This document shows positions 26,301 to 40,600 of a DNA stretch of 64,000 nucleotides, piece after piece. The DNA lies in assembly GCF_021018805.1 (NCBI RefSeq), contig NC_086254.1:3521001-3585000 (forward strand). Direction: 5' to 3'. The notes beneath the pieces are model-generated. The model did no database searches and was not told the origin of the DNA. It saw only the letters and a list, made by a program, of their open reading frames with translations. The stretch comes from Prinia subflava. Its lineage: Eukaryota; Chordata; Aves; Passeriformes; Cisticolidae. A program made the position numbers and the translations under genes. Position 1 is the first letter of the stretch. Every line of letters begins with the position of its first letter.

Positions 26301-29300
26301 GGCTTTTACTAACCCATGGTCAGACAGCATCCAGAGTAGTCCAAGCACACTTAGCTCTGATCCTCCCAGGTAGGTATCTGGTCACCAGCCTCTCAGAAGG
26401 CAAATGGTAGCAATGAGTAACTTGATTTCAAAGCCACAAGTACCTTAGGATAGCCCAAAGGTGAGAGCAGCTGATGGCACTGCCCTCAGAGACCTGACAC
26501 TGGCATTGCCACTCTGCTGTCACCCTGGTTTTGAAGACTTTTCTAAGCCTTCTGTAATGTTCTTCATATTAGAGTCAGAAATTTCACCTTATCACACTTT
26601 CTACTATAAACACTGGCCATGTTTTGCTAACTGTCTTTCATTGTTTACATATTTCTAGGTGGGAGGAAAAAAGTAATTAACAGTTAGCTTAACCAATGTG
26701 GATTGAGAGGTAGAATTCCATCCTCCAATCCACGAGCACCATAAGAAATGTATATAACTGAGTTTTGTAAATAAACTCGCCCCTTTTTTCCTGCTTTGCT
26801 CACCAGCGTGTCCTCATGTGATTCTTTCCATGTCCACTGTGACACTCTGCCACTCTTACAGCTGAAAGGAAACTCACCCAAGAGGATTGCCATGAAAGAT
26901 TCCTGAACTTTTCCAGCCCACAGGCACCTAAGGAGTTGTCTATTGGTCTCTGTCACTTACATTTGCTGTTTTGAAGAAGAAAAGCCTTCTTGTTCTAGTC
27001 AGACTCCCCAGATAAATGTCAACAAGTTCCAAAAAACTCACTAAGAAAAAAAGATCCAAGAAACAGCAAAACAAGGGTACAGATCTCAGGTATGAAACTG
27101 AGAAGAGCTACACAAGAGAATCACACCCAACAGAACAAACTGGGTATTTTCTACTCCAGCCCTGCCAGTACCTGCTGATGCCAATCAAGAAACCACAGGA
27201 ACTCTCTGAATGTCACTCCAAGGCCTCTGACTCAGCAGCTCACCTGGAAGCCAGCGATGAGGGAGGTTCTTCCTGCCTGATCCCAGAGGATCTCCCCGTG
27301 CTGCTCTGTCCAGCACAGACCTCACCTGCTGCTCAGGACTTCGGCAGCAGCGACCGCCTTCCTCCTCTCACTGGGCCCAGGCTTCAGGACACAACAAGCA
27401 GTGAGCAGGACCCTTCCACCCAGGCTTTCCAGCTTTACAATCCTGTTGTGTTCACTAGCTGGCTCATTCTTTCTGGATTAAATGGGCTTCCTGTAGGTCA
27501 CAGCTCCCAGGGCTGAACAACTACTTGTAAATCAATGCCACACAGAGCATCCACTAAACACACATCTTATCCAGCTCCAAATCTCTGCTTTCCCTTTGGC
27601 CTTCACATTAACCACCACTACAGCAAACCCAGTGCTTGGAGCTCTTTCTGCAAACTCATCCCATCAGTTTTAGGGACCCACACCGACAGGGCACCACTGC
27701 TTCAGCAGCCAAATTCCTACCAGCCAAGAGCTGGAGAGGTTAAAAGTTTAGCTGAAGTTTCAGCCTGTTCACAGGGCTCTTGTTACCGTGTCAATGAAAG
27801 CCATGTGTCCAAAATCCCTTGAAGCACAAGGGCTTCTGCAAAATGGGCATGGATTCTTCCAGCTCTTGGAAACTGCTGTAGGAAGGAGTGAACAGAAGCT
27901 TTGTACAGTACAGAAGCAAGAAAACCCCCTCAAGAGAGCTCTGGACACTGAAGTGAGAGGAGGAGAGCACTTGCTCTGCAGCATCAGCAGGAATGGCTTT
28001 CTCTGCAGGATCCCTGCCAACATGCTCAGCCCTGTGCTGTGTTTAATTCACATCCACCGAACCCATCCATCCCCTCACTCCCCTCCACACCTTTTGACCT
28101 CCCACAGCACTCCAGTTGTTCATTTGTCAACACCAGGCAACTGAAACAAAAGGGAAAGGAAACTTGTATCTAAAGGGGAGGAGGGAGAGGACGGGAGGAG
28201 CAGTTTAGTGTGAGAAGCAGCGCACAGTGAGTGCTGCCCATGCATTTCCTACTCCCTGCAGAACCCTTTTGTCATCTGACTGCTCCCAAGACACATGCCA
28301 GGCACCACAACTGCCAAAGGACTCCCAAATGCAACAGCCTGTTGTGTTGCCGTGGGAATCAGGAGACAAGCAGTTAATTGATAAAATGGAGGCACGCTAG
28401 ATTTAAAAAAAAGAGGAAAGAAAACAACAACAAACCAAAAAAGAAAATAAAACCAAAAAAAAAAAACCCAACCAAAAACCCCCCAACAACACCAAAAAAA
28501 AACAACACAAAACCACACACACACAAAACCCTACCCAATCAAACAAAAACCCCAACAAAATATCCAAAAACACAATCAACCAAAAAAAAAAAAAAAAAAA
28601 GAGAGAGAGAGAGATTCCAGAGTAGTGTCTTGTCTCAGGAAGGAGGGAGAAATCAGCACAAACATTATATTTACAGAAGAGCTTAACAGCATCCCTTAAA
28701 GAGACCTTTTTCCTTTTCTATTTTAGTTTTCAGAGGTTTTTACCCTCAAACATCACCACATCACAAGAAGCCTGACATGCAGCATAGAACTGCCCACCCA
28801 CTCCTGGCTGTGTTCCCTCTCCATGGTAATCAGTGAACTTCTCATCTGAAGACACTTCACCCTCATGTTCCTGCCCCTGCTGCAGAAGCCACTAACCTGT
28901 GGTGGGGCAGCAAGTTGTGCAGTCTGTGAGCATCTCAAAGTGCAGCCTTGCAACCAGACTGGTCAAAAAAACTTCTGGTACCAGCTCTGCTCCTCCCAGC
29001 CCGGGCAGAGCTTCAGGACAGTCCTGAGACCAAGGCACTGTAATGCCCATTTGAAGCCAAGATTTTGTCAGCTGGAAAACCCTACTGCTGGCCACAGGTG
29101 TGCCAGCTAAAGGAATAATATCTGGTTTTACTGCCACAGGGACCAGGCAAGAGCCTTGGAGGCCTTAGAGCAGCCTGGCTCACTGGTGCAATGCTCAGAT
29201 GATGAGGTGGGGATGACAGACACCATCCCTGCTCAGGGCACCAAACATCTGTGGTGCATGATACTGTCCCATCCAAAGCCCACCACGCTCCTCTGTGAGC

Positions 29301-31588
29301 TGGTGTTGTCTCCATGAGTGAGTTTTACTCATCTGTTTACACTGTAGTTACTATAAACTTCTCTGGGTCTGCAATGCCATTTCACCTCCAAGAATAACAC
29401 TGCAGAATTCACTGATGGAGAACAGAGCTCAGCAGAGCTTCCCCTCAGAGGAGGACAGTCTAGAGCACCTGCTCCCCACCACCCACAGCAGCTAGTTTAG
29501 TAGGCAAGGGAGAAGGATGCACAACCTGCTGCACCTCCAGGAGCTGCCACCTCTCCCTGTGCAGGGACACAGGGATTCTTCCTTGGCAGCATCAGCAGCA
29601 GCCACACAGGCACCTCCCATGGGAGAAGGGCTGGTGCCTGCTGCCTCCACAGCATTCACTGATGGTGAGGCCCTGCCACGTGGAATTTCTGGGTTCCCAC
29701 ATGGGGATTTGAGCTTCTCAGAGCAACCTGGATTACATAAACATGATGCTGTTAGCAATCAAGTGAAAGCAAGCCCACTGCCACATGGAAATTCAAATAA
29801 TCGAGCACAGCAATGAAGTAGCAGCTTTCTGCAGGATTTATCACAGCCCTTTCAAACTGCAGGATGAGGCAGAAGCAGAGAGGGAAGAGGTGCCTGGGAG
29901 AAAAAGCAATACTTTGCAGACAATAGCCAACTGTCTGGCAGCATAGTGTGGGAGGAAGGAGCCCCAGAGATTTATGGCTGACTTGGAAACAACGACTGAA
30001 AGCTCTGCAAGTTCAAAGCTGAAAAGTTGGGGCCGTGATCTGGCACAGAAGCAAGCTCTGCATCTGGCACCCTGAAAATCTATTACCCCTGCTGCTCCCA
30101 GGAATAACCTCAGTGGCGTGGATATTAGGATCTGATACAACCTCAGCATCCCCATGCTTAGCTCCTTGGAGGAGAGGAGGCATAGCCAGAAATAAAACTG
30201 CAATGAGAAGGAAGACAATAAGAATGAGAATTATGAATGAGAAGCAAAACCGAGTAAGGACCATTGCAAAGATGTCTTGCACTGAATGGAAGGAGATGCC
30301 CATTAAGACAAATATTTGCCTCCAGAGAGGCAGCTGGGAAGGGCAGTGAACCTCAAGCAGACATCCCAAACAAAGGCTTTCTTATAAAGGTCTCATTCAA
30401 GATGCTGACTGGTACAAAACCTGCTCTGCCACAGGCGAGACATTCTTGGTGCCTGCTAGAGATGGGAGGGATGGAGAAGCTGGGGGGGTTAGCAGCTATA
30501 CTAGATCAAATCCAGTATAATTCTGACAAGAAACAAACAGCAAAGCTATGTTTATATGTGAGGATTTAAAGTTTTTTTCAAAGAAACAACAGTATTCAAC
30601 GAAATATGCAAAGCAGATTGGTTTTGGCAGTACAAGGCACAAGGGAGGCGAGTGACTCGTAGAAAATGCACAAGGTTTCTTTCACTGAGGGATAATTACC
30701 TTGCAGCATATGGATGGATCTATTCATCTCAAGATTGCAGTCTTAATTGTTATGTAATTATTATTTTTAAACCCATATTCTTTCAACATCCACTTTTCAA
30801 TACTCTATTTAACATTTTTTAGCCTTAAAACAGGGCCTGGATATCACACCTCTGGAGAAGCACCGTTTTCACCAAAAATAATGAAAACAAAAATCCCACA
30901 GCTTTAACAGCTTTGAAAGTTTAACAAAGATTGGAGCACCCATACCTGCCTCCTCAGCATGTGCCACCCCTCATCTCTAGAAATAACATACAGACATATT
31001 TGCAAAACTAGAATTTAATAAATTCCAGGTTGGTATGTTAAAGTAACCCAGGGCATATTACAAAATAACAGCATCCCATTCTTCCTTAAATAAAAAATAA
31101 AATCACTTCAACTAGAGAATATTCCACATAGAAGCATTTCTCACTTTATTCACCATAACTCATTCTGACCAGAAAATGTAGTTTTCCATTCAAGCAAGCC
31201 CTTCGCTCTAAAGACTCACTAAGTTTTGTCCCACCAGCCCCACTGCCAGACTGGGTTACCTCGGACAGACCACTGCAAGTAATGAAAGACTTAAGGGCAG
31301 AAAGGAGCATCAGAAAGCAGCTCAGGGTAACCTGTGAGATGGCCCTGAGAGCAAAAAGAACTGGGGAGGGGGGAGATACTTACAGGAAAGGCTCCTGCCC
31401 AGCACCGGGAGTTTCCTCCCCGCACAGCTCCCTGTGAGAGCCTCGCACGTCCTCGGCTGCAGAGCTGCAGTCACACAAGTTCTCTATAAAACCACCACAG
31501 AGCTGATTTCTTGGAGTCTTTTCTTTTCAAAGCAGCGTGGAGAAGCTCGAGAAGGAGCTCAGCCTAAACCCTCCATGCCCACAGACCC

Positions 31589-31629
<41 letters not shown>

Positions 31630-34600
31630 TGCACAGTTGTCGGCCGTTTCCTCGGCTCTGGGAATCTGTTAGGCACAAGTGTGGTTTGGGGGCTGCTGTG
31701 ATGGAAGTGGAGACAGCTGCTCTCAGAGAGCTGATCCAATGACAAAAAGACAGAAAAGGAGGCAGACACAGGTCTTTAATAAGACATTTATAAACGATTT
31801 CCCAGGCAGAACACTGGCATTAGCACAGAGAGAGCGACAGTCTTGGGGCTGTTCTGAACTGGAGAAATTTATCTTGAGCACCAAACACTGTAAAAAGCAG
31901 CCAAGCAAAGCACCGTGCTTTCCCCCCACCAGAAGAAGCAATTGAGCAGCAGGGTTTTGAAATTTCACAGCCTTTTTACGTATTGGAATTTTGCTCAGGC
32001 ATCATTCCCATAAAAAACCCACTTGGATGGGCTCAGGGACCATTCCTACAGCACCAACTGAGATGAGCAGCCAAGCAGTACATTGCTCAAGCAGGTGCAC
32101 ACAGAAAGGCCCCTGACTTATTCATTCAGAAATGATAGCATTAGCTCAGTCCCAATCCAATGTAGAATAGAAGGTACCAAAAAAGAGCCTGGCTTTGTCT
32201 GGAGGGCAGTTACTGCTTTCTGATCAGAGTGGAACCAGCTTAGGGGATCCCAGCAGCTCCCAGTACTGGGAACAAGATGCAGGAGAAGTTGCCATGTGTG
32301 CATAACTCAGGGGATAACCTGAGCAGCCATGCACAAGCACACTGACTGTACCTCTAACAATCCATGGGAAAGCAAAGTTAAATGACAGGAGACAGTGCAG
32401 TGTGACTGCAGCTTTGGCACAGGCTGCCTGTGGGCACAGCCTTGCCCCAGCTATGGAACAAGCACTGTAACCCCTGGTACATCCTCGGAGTGCTCAGTGA
32501 TCTGGTTACCCCAGTCAGCTCAGATCAGCTCGAGTGCAGTGCAGCATTTCCCTGGTGTGACAGGTGAGGAGCTGTGTCACTCACACCCACAGTGCTCCCA
32601 CTGCACTCTGAGCCCTGCAGAGGCCCACACTGCCCCAGCTCAGGCTTCAAGCATCCTTCATTTGCTGCATTTGTGTTACTGGAAGCTGCAAGCTCAGGCA
32701 GCGAGTGCTCTGCTGGCACCATGGAATCTCCCCATAAAGGACAGTCCTGTAGCAATACAGCACAGCAGTAAGATCTTCCTCACTCCTCCTCTTTTGACAG
32801 ACAACCAGGTCCCATTTCTACCTGCTGAACCTCAGAAATATTTCTTTGGTACAACCACAAGCTTTTCTCTGACTTTCTAATTTTACTTTGCTTCCCTCTG
32901 GCAGGAGTTGGGATAATCTTCACAGCAATTGCTCTTTACAAGAGCTGCCAGCCTGCAGTCACAGAAGATATTTCCACATGCCCTCTCTGCAGCTACTCTT
33001 GAGAGGAAAAGTACAAAAATTTAACACCTGACATGTAAGAAGGAAGGAGGATGCTTTGTTATCTCCCTATCTGCATGCTGAGAGGCTGTTTTCAGTGTGA
33101 CCAGCTGTGCTGAAAAACAGGAGTTTGAATCACTGGGATGGTACCAGCAGACAGACAAGCACTAGGCTTTCTCCCTTGTATACAGTTTTTCCCCTTCCTC
33201 AGCAGAAACACGACATCAATACAAGTGCACCATCTCTTTGAGTCATCCACCTGAAAGAGGGGGAGTCCAGGGGCCACCTGCAGCACCCCAGGAGCTCAGA
33301 GGAACTACAGCAGAGGTAAAGACAACCACCTCATGACTGCCAAGCAAACCTGGGCACAATGCTGGGGCTGCACTGTGCTGAACACAGCTTTGATTCATCC
33401 CTCCAGCAGCCATTCATTGCTCCAGCCATACATCCATGCACAGAGCAGGCTCCACAGCACACAATGCCCTGATTGTGCACAGCCCCACGCTGTGCAGGGT
33501 GCAGGGTTTGTTGGGCTGCCTTTGCTGTGCCTAATCTAATAAAAAGGATATTTGAGAGCAGATTAACACTGAGACATCTACTTCATTCCAAATACCTGGC
33601 TTAAACAGCTAAGTATCCAATTCAAAAGGCAATGAGCTATACATGAACAGGCATCATTTACAGAAAAGCCAAGTCACCTATTTGCAGTGGATGTCTTTTT
33701 TTTTTCTAAATAAACATGACCACGATCCAGATGTGACCCTAAAACACATGAGATATGATACAAACATTGACCCCCACAGCAAGCGTTGTCAAACCCGAGA
33801 GATCTAAGTCTCAGTGACCACCAGAAATGACACTTTACACCATCCCAGGAGTGAATGGTGGGCAAAGTGAGCAGCCACCACGGTGGTGGGGAATTGATGA
33901 TGCCAAGTGAGAGATCACAGATCAAGCCTGGGAGCTGAGGAGTTGAGCTGCACAGAGGACTGAGCCCAGGGCCCCACGGGACACCCTGAGCACACCCTGT
34001 GCTCCCATTGCCAGGACACCTCACTGGTATGGAAGAACCACATGTGGACTGTGACTCTCTCTCATGCCATTCCTTCAGCACTTTATCAGATGATCAGTTT
34101 TAGGTTTTTATCTACTCAACACCCAGCCAGGACAGAGTCAGTCACTGAGGATGATATCCCCAGCCCTTTTTAGGGTTCAGAAATTTCTCAATATCATACC
34201 ATTTTTACCTGAAATTCTTCTGCTCAAAACTTCATCAAACCCTTCTAATCTGGCAAGATTTTTTTTTCTGAGCAAATATCTCAAAATAAAATATTCTGTA
34301 GGAAGTATTTCTGTGAAATAAGTTATACAGGAATACAAAAGGCTCCTATCATCTTTAGGGACATGAATCCTAAAGAACTGTGCAGATTTAAATGTGAAAT
34401 AAGATAAGCATGTGCAGGACAGAAACTTACCCTACAGCTCAATGACTGCACACCCTCAGCCAGATTCAAGGCATTAATGTTTACAAACACAACACTTCAG
34501 TCAATGGAAAGGATGAGGGGAAGTGGCATCAGAGAGGGAAGTTGCTGTTCCTGCGCCAGGACAGAGAGAACAAAAGGCCAGAAAAATCTGCTGGCCAAGC

Positions 34601-37600
34601 TAACTTCCACTTTCACCTCTGACTTACAGGATGACATGAGCAAGACCTACTTCTTTAAGTTGTCCTTTGTGTAAAACATGGCTAACACTGACCTTTGTCA
34701 CAGCCTTTAAGCTTTACAGGAGGTGGTGAGGCATTCAGAGTCTTGAACAGAGATGTTGCATGTGTGCATAGAAGGCTTATAATTACAGAAAGTGAGAATG
34801 ATTTACAGCTCCTGCTTGGTAGGAATTCCTCAAGCAGATTGGGAACACTCCTGCAGCAGAGTTAACTCCTGATAATGCTGCCCTACAACTGGAGCACTGG
34901 CAGTGCACTACATCACACAAATTAACTCTGAACCTTGGTGCAGGTTCAGCTTGTAAGAGTTCTCATGGCTAAGTTCATCACTGCCTTCCTCTAAGAGCAT
35001 TTAAAAATCCCCATTCACAAACATTTCCTTTCTCACAAAGATTTCTCCAAACACATCCATGGACTGGAGTGCTCTGCTGCATCCTCCAGTCCACAATCCA
35101 GATGTAGCACACAGGACACACATTTACTGTGCTGGAAAACAGCATTGCCAAACACATTTTGTAGCAGAGAGACCATCAGCTGTATTTTGAATAGAGCTGC
35201 TGAAGTCACAGACAGCTCGATTTTGACAACTGTTATTATTTTAGAGTGAGTGTTGTGATAAACACTGTTTTCTTACAGATCTCACTCCTGCATAAAAACC
35301 AGTTTCTCTCTTTTGTGGGAATAGGATAGTAATTTCCTTACTAGTATCTTCATTAAAAAGTAAATATCCTACTGAACTTAGAAAAAATAGAGAATAATAT
35401 TTGTATTCTAAATATTTTAAGGCTTTTGTGGAAATCAAGTCACCTACTTGACTGCTTTCAAGGAAGATGCTCACATGCAGGGTCAGTGTGTGGTGGTTAA
35501 TTCCAAACTATGGCAGATATTATGTACTAACAGTCTGATGCCACTCTAATCCTGCAGACTCTCACCCCAAATCCATCTATGCCAAAGGGAATCTTTCCTC
35601 TAATTTCTATGAATAATGGCTCAGGCCTTTAATGATTAATCTGCTCTTGCTGGATTAGTGCAATTATTGGGGGCAGAACAGGCAGGAGCAGATCCCACCC
35701 CGAAGCTGCATCCCCTACTCTGAGGGGTGTAACCACAACCACAGTGATGCTCCTGCAGACTCACACCAGGCCAGCTGAACAGGACTCAGCTCATTAAATT
35801 CCAGCCTCCATAAGCTGAACATCTGTGGGAAGCAGATTTTCTTTCCCTGCTATTCTGTGAAGAGCTACAGACAGAGAGAGCAGGAGGGTGTCTGACCTCC
35901 ATATGTCTTTGCTGAGTGCTCAAGCCTCACCTAGAAAAACGAGCTGAATATTAAGGATTAACTACATCAAATCCTTCTAAGAGTATCTAATCATTAAGAC
36001 AATTAAAATCAGACTCACAGTTATCTCTATATGTTGCCTGTAAAGCTGATTAAACTAAGATAGATTCGATGCCCTTTTGTATTGCTTGGAATGCACTGAA
36101 TCACTTCCTGGGAGAGGAATGCCACCAAAGGTACTTCTTCCCTTCAGGAGGGGAAGCAGAACGGGTAGAGAAACCACCACCTTCAAAAACCCCAGTGCAA
36201 AAGGTATTTCAGAGTGGGGACAGCAGGCACAGCAGCTCATGAAAGGCACCTGTGAGCTGAATACCAGCCCTATGCAAATAGTCCAGTGGTTGGTCCACAA
36301 CCAAGCCAGAAAACTTTGGCACAGGACATGCACGGGGATGAGAACAAATACGCAGGGTCTCCTGACAGCATCTGTGTCCGTGGGTGCCTGGATTTGCACT
36401 GAGGGACACAGCCCCACACAGGACACCTCAGTCAAACCCACAGCAGCAATGAGGGGCTGCACTCAGGCTCTGATGATCCCTCAGCAGAGCTGTCCCATGG
36501 TGCTGCAGCTCCCACCCCTCAGCTGTACCTCAGCCCTGGATCAGCAAAACAGATACACTCATTTGCAGTTTTTCCTGCTCAGCCCCTGAAAACAATCTTG
36601 TTTTCTTTCAGACTCCTGTTAACTCCTTGAGCAGGTCCTGTGCAGACCTGGATCCTGCAGCTCTGGCTGCTGCTGGAGTGCTCATCTGCTGACACGGAGG
36701 CATTTCATCCTCAGACACCTCCCTGGCACCTCAACCTCCTCATTCCCCAAGGAACACTGTGGAGTTCCCCAGGGAACACTGAACCCCAAGACACTGTGCA
36801 CACAGAGCCATCAACACACAGCAAGAGCTAACCAAACCCCACCAATGACACGTTTCCAGCAGGATCACTAATCCCACCCCAGGGTTGCAGCATGGATTTA
36901 ATTGAGGACAGCACTCAGGAGCTGACAACACTGATCACTCCATGAGGCCTGATGCAAAACAGCAAAACCAAATGTTTGCTACAAATAATAGCAGCCTCTG
37001 GCCCCGTGATGTGGGGTCTTCTCTCCATTCACCAGCACACAACACCCCAAGTTAATATTAATCAAGAGGCACAAAGCCTTTGAACAGATAAGAATTAAGT
37101 CCCTAGGTCTGTGCCAGTCAATCAGCTGCTCTGGACATTACAATCCTATTTCTTTTGTTGAAGGGAAAACGGTGGTTTAGTGTCTTTAATATTTATTTGA
37201 GAATTAGAATTAATAGATTGATGCAAAATCAGAGAGCTTCAGCAGTTTCTTGCAGCTTTATAGAACAAGCCTCTGTTAAGACTCCACCAAACCATCAATA
37301 ATTACCCGAGAACAAATTCCCCAAGTTCTCTCTTATTACTGAGGCATAAATTCCCCAGGAAGGACACCATCCCTCCCTCTGTTTTTGCCACAGAAAATTC
37401 TAGAAGCAACAGAAATTCCTTCTTACTGCTATGCATCCAGGCAATTTAACTTAAAAAAACATTCTGAGAAACTCAAGGGGTGAACAACTGATTTCCAAGT
37501 TAATTTACCAAGATGTTGGTGTTAACACTGAGGCAGATAAATAAAAAGAAATGAAGATTTTTTCCACTGGGAAAGGCAAGAGCAAGGCAGTAAAGGCACA

Positions 37601-40600
37601 AGAGAGCTAAGGTGGTGGTGAGATTTAGGATCCTCCAGCAGAATTGAGATGGGTACAGATCAAAAGAGACTTGGGCACAGAATTATTGAGTCTCAAACTA
37701 GAAGCGGCCCTCAGAACATAGTCACATTTCTAGAAAAGAAATTAAAAAACAAAAAATAACTCCCTCATGCAAACTTAGCCCTGGGGCACAGCAGTAACTG
37801 TCCCCCAGGAGGGCCCAGCCTCAGCCCGTGAGTGCCCAAAACCCAAATGCAACAACAGGACCCAATACCCAGCTCAGCCTTATCAAACCCTCATTACAGC
37901 ATATTTTAGTTTAATTACCCTATGGAATCAGTCATCCCATTCTCTTTAATGGCCCTGAGAGCGTTCCAGTCTGCTTCACTCTTATTTTTAGTGAACAAAA
38001 GCAACACATAGTGTTTGCAGAAGCAGACATTATGCCAACATTATTAGCCTCGTGCATTTATTCTTCATCAAAAATAATGCATGTACACTTACATGAAACA
38101 AGAAGGCATTGCCAGGCTCCCAGCAATATGCTGTGTAGTTTAGCTATTAAAGCATAAATTTTGGCAATAAAACTAGGTAACTGCTGAAAAACAGTTTTGA
38201 TATTGTTAGCCATGCCTAAATATGAAATTCATGTGACAGATACTTGCACTTGCCCATTCAGAAAGACAGGATCCATCTGTAAAATCCAAGGTCTGTGCTG
38301 GTTTCTAACTGGATGCACAGAAGTCTCACAGAAAACTTAATAAGTTTGGGCTTTTTTGCCTCCAGCACTGAAGTCTCAATGCTGCCCAGCTCTATCTGCA
38401 AATACAAGTATTTTTTTGTCCTGTCTTTTGCTAGATTTTTTTAATTGAACACAGGATTTAAAACCATAAACAAACACTAGAGCCAGCTGACAGCCAAATG
38501 AAGTATGAAAAGCAAAATTCTCCTCCAACCACGTTACTCTGACACTGCTCTGAGCAGACAAAACCACTCTGAAATGTGAATGCTTCTCCTCCCAGCAGCT
38601 TTCACCTGTTCCACCAGCTGGGAGGGCTCTGTGGGCCCATTCATCACAGCTTCCATTCTCTTTCCCTCTTGCAAAAGCAGGCTTTTCCAGGAGGAGGGTG
38701 GGAAAGAAGAGACGTATGAGCTTTGTGACAAGAAATCCAAATATTATATTGAGCCCTTTACCCACACCTTTAGCACAGAAACCTCTCCTGAATGTGGGGT
38801 AAAGAGCAGTGATTGTCTTCACTTGAAACATGGGAAATAAGCCAACACATTTGTGGGAAATCTTCTCCTAAGGCAGCTAGAGATGAATTTTCAGTCTGGT
38901 TAAGGAAAACACTTTCTGCAAAGCAGCAAAGCTTATTTTTTCCATTGTTTCAGCTTTATAGGAAAGAAGGGAGAGGGATAGCCAGCATGGATGCCACTCA
39001 AGGCTAATTTCTTCCATGAGTCCATGTCAGCTGCCAGTTCCCCATGGACTTTCAGCTGAACTGGCAATTTCAGATTTTTTAGAAAAAGCCCACAAGCACA
39101 GCAAGCCAATGGACCTGACCCAGACCACCAGCACAAAAACTCTTATTCCTAATGGCTCTGTGCAAGCACCAGCTGAGGTAAGGAGACACAACACCTCTCC
39201 TCTCAAGGAAAGTTCAAAGAGGACACAGGACACTCCATGGGCAGAACTGACTCTGAGTACGTTTTCAGGAGAAATAACTCTGATCCAGCTTGTGGATCCA
39301 GCTTGTGGATCAAGCTGGCTCAGTGTGACTGCAGCACATCTGGTCTCTAGAGAAACCTGCAGCCACGAATTGTGAAATTCTTTAGACATGCACAGACAGC
39401 ATCAACCCTCTTTCTGCTACATAAAATGTGAGTTGTCAACAGGACATGGAAATGTTGAAGAGAAATCTCCATGCCTGGGAAAGGAAAAGAGAATCGAGAG
39501 GAAGATAAGAGACACTTGACTTTCTACAAAAGAATATGAACAGAACACTGGGGAAAAGAGAAAAGATAAATCAAAGCAACTTTGTGTATTCTAGAGTAAG
39601 AATAAAGGGAAGCACCTCCACTTGCACTTGTGCAGACAAGATTGATAAACTTATGGGAGGGGAAGAGGATCAGAGTGTGAAGCTTTTAAAAATTCATTTG
39701 CAGCTAATGACTGACATATCTCAGGTACAACTGGAGAAGAGGCATCTGCTCTTAACACACAATGTGAAAGATATAATCCACATCTGGGGTCTTTCTGAGT
39801 CAGCCTCAAGCTCCCAGAGCCAGGGAACATCTCAGAGGCAACAGACTGAGCACTGCTGCAGTTTAATTCTGTGCTTTGTCAGATTTATGGTTCTCTTCTG
39901 CAACTACATTTCATTGAGATTTCTATCCTCCACCAAGGTAGCAAATTCATATAGATCAGTGTTGCAGCTCTGTATTTTGTAACCCAAGCCACTCTGGTTT
40001 TCTTCCATCAAGCTCCAAAAAACCCAAACGTCTCCTTTGGCTTTTCTGGCAAGAGGCAGGGAAGTGCAGAGGGAGGCAAGGAGCAAGGCAGGAGTTCAGG
40101 GGCATGTAATGAATTTTTGGGAGTCAGGAAAACTTTGTCAGCCTCCCAGGGAGCACTTCCAGTGCACACAGACACAGGTCACAGAGCTCATGGCTTCTGC
40201 AGGGCCTCTAAAACACCCCACACAGAGACTCCTTCATGCAACTTTAAGACCTCATATAAAGCCTAGTGACCCAGATCTGACTAATCCCAGGAAATGTAAT
40301 GAAATCCAGCTTCCACAGCCATCCACCACCAGATTCTCTGGCTCCAGGCATCCTCAAAATTCACGTCAGTGCCTGCTATGGTTAAGCTTTCAGTGATGTG
40401 GATACTTGGCTCTGGAATAGCATTAAACCACTTTAACACAAAAAAAGATTATTTTCTCTTGTAGTTTTTCCCTGCCAAAGGCTGAATCCCATGACTGTGC
40501 TGTGGCTGGGCCCCACAGCCAGCACAGATGCTGCCACTCTCAGAGAAGAGCACACAGGCAAGCCAGCAGGATTTTGGGATGCACACTTTGCTCACAGACT

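Noticed and set aside
27016..27516. 166-codon plus-strand frame in intron 2 starting with a lysine-rich stretch
   Set aside because: The start is an A-rich tract, the rest has no family resemblance, and the frame is antisense in an intron.
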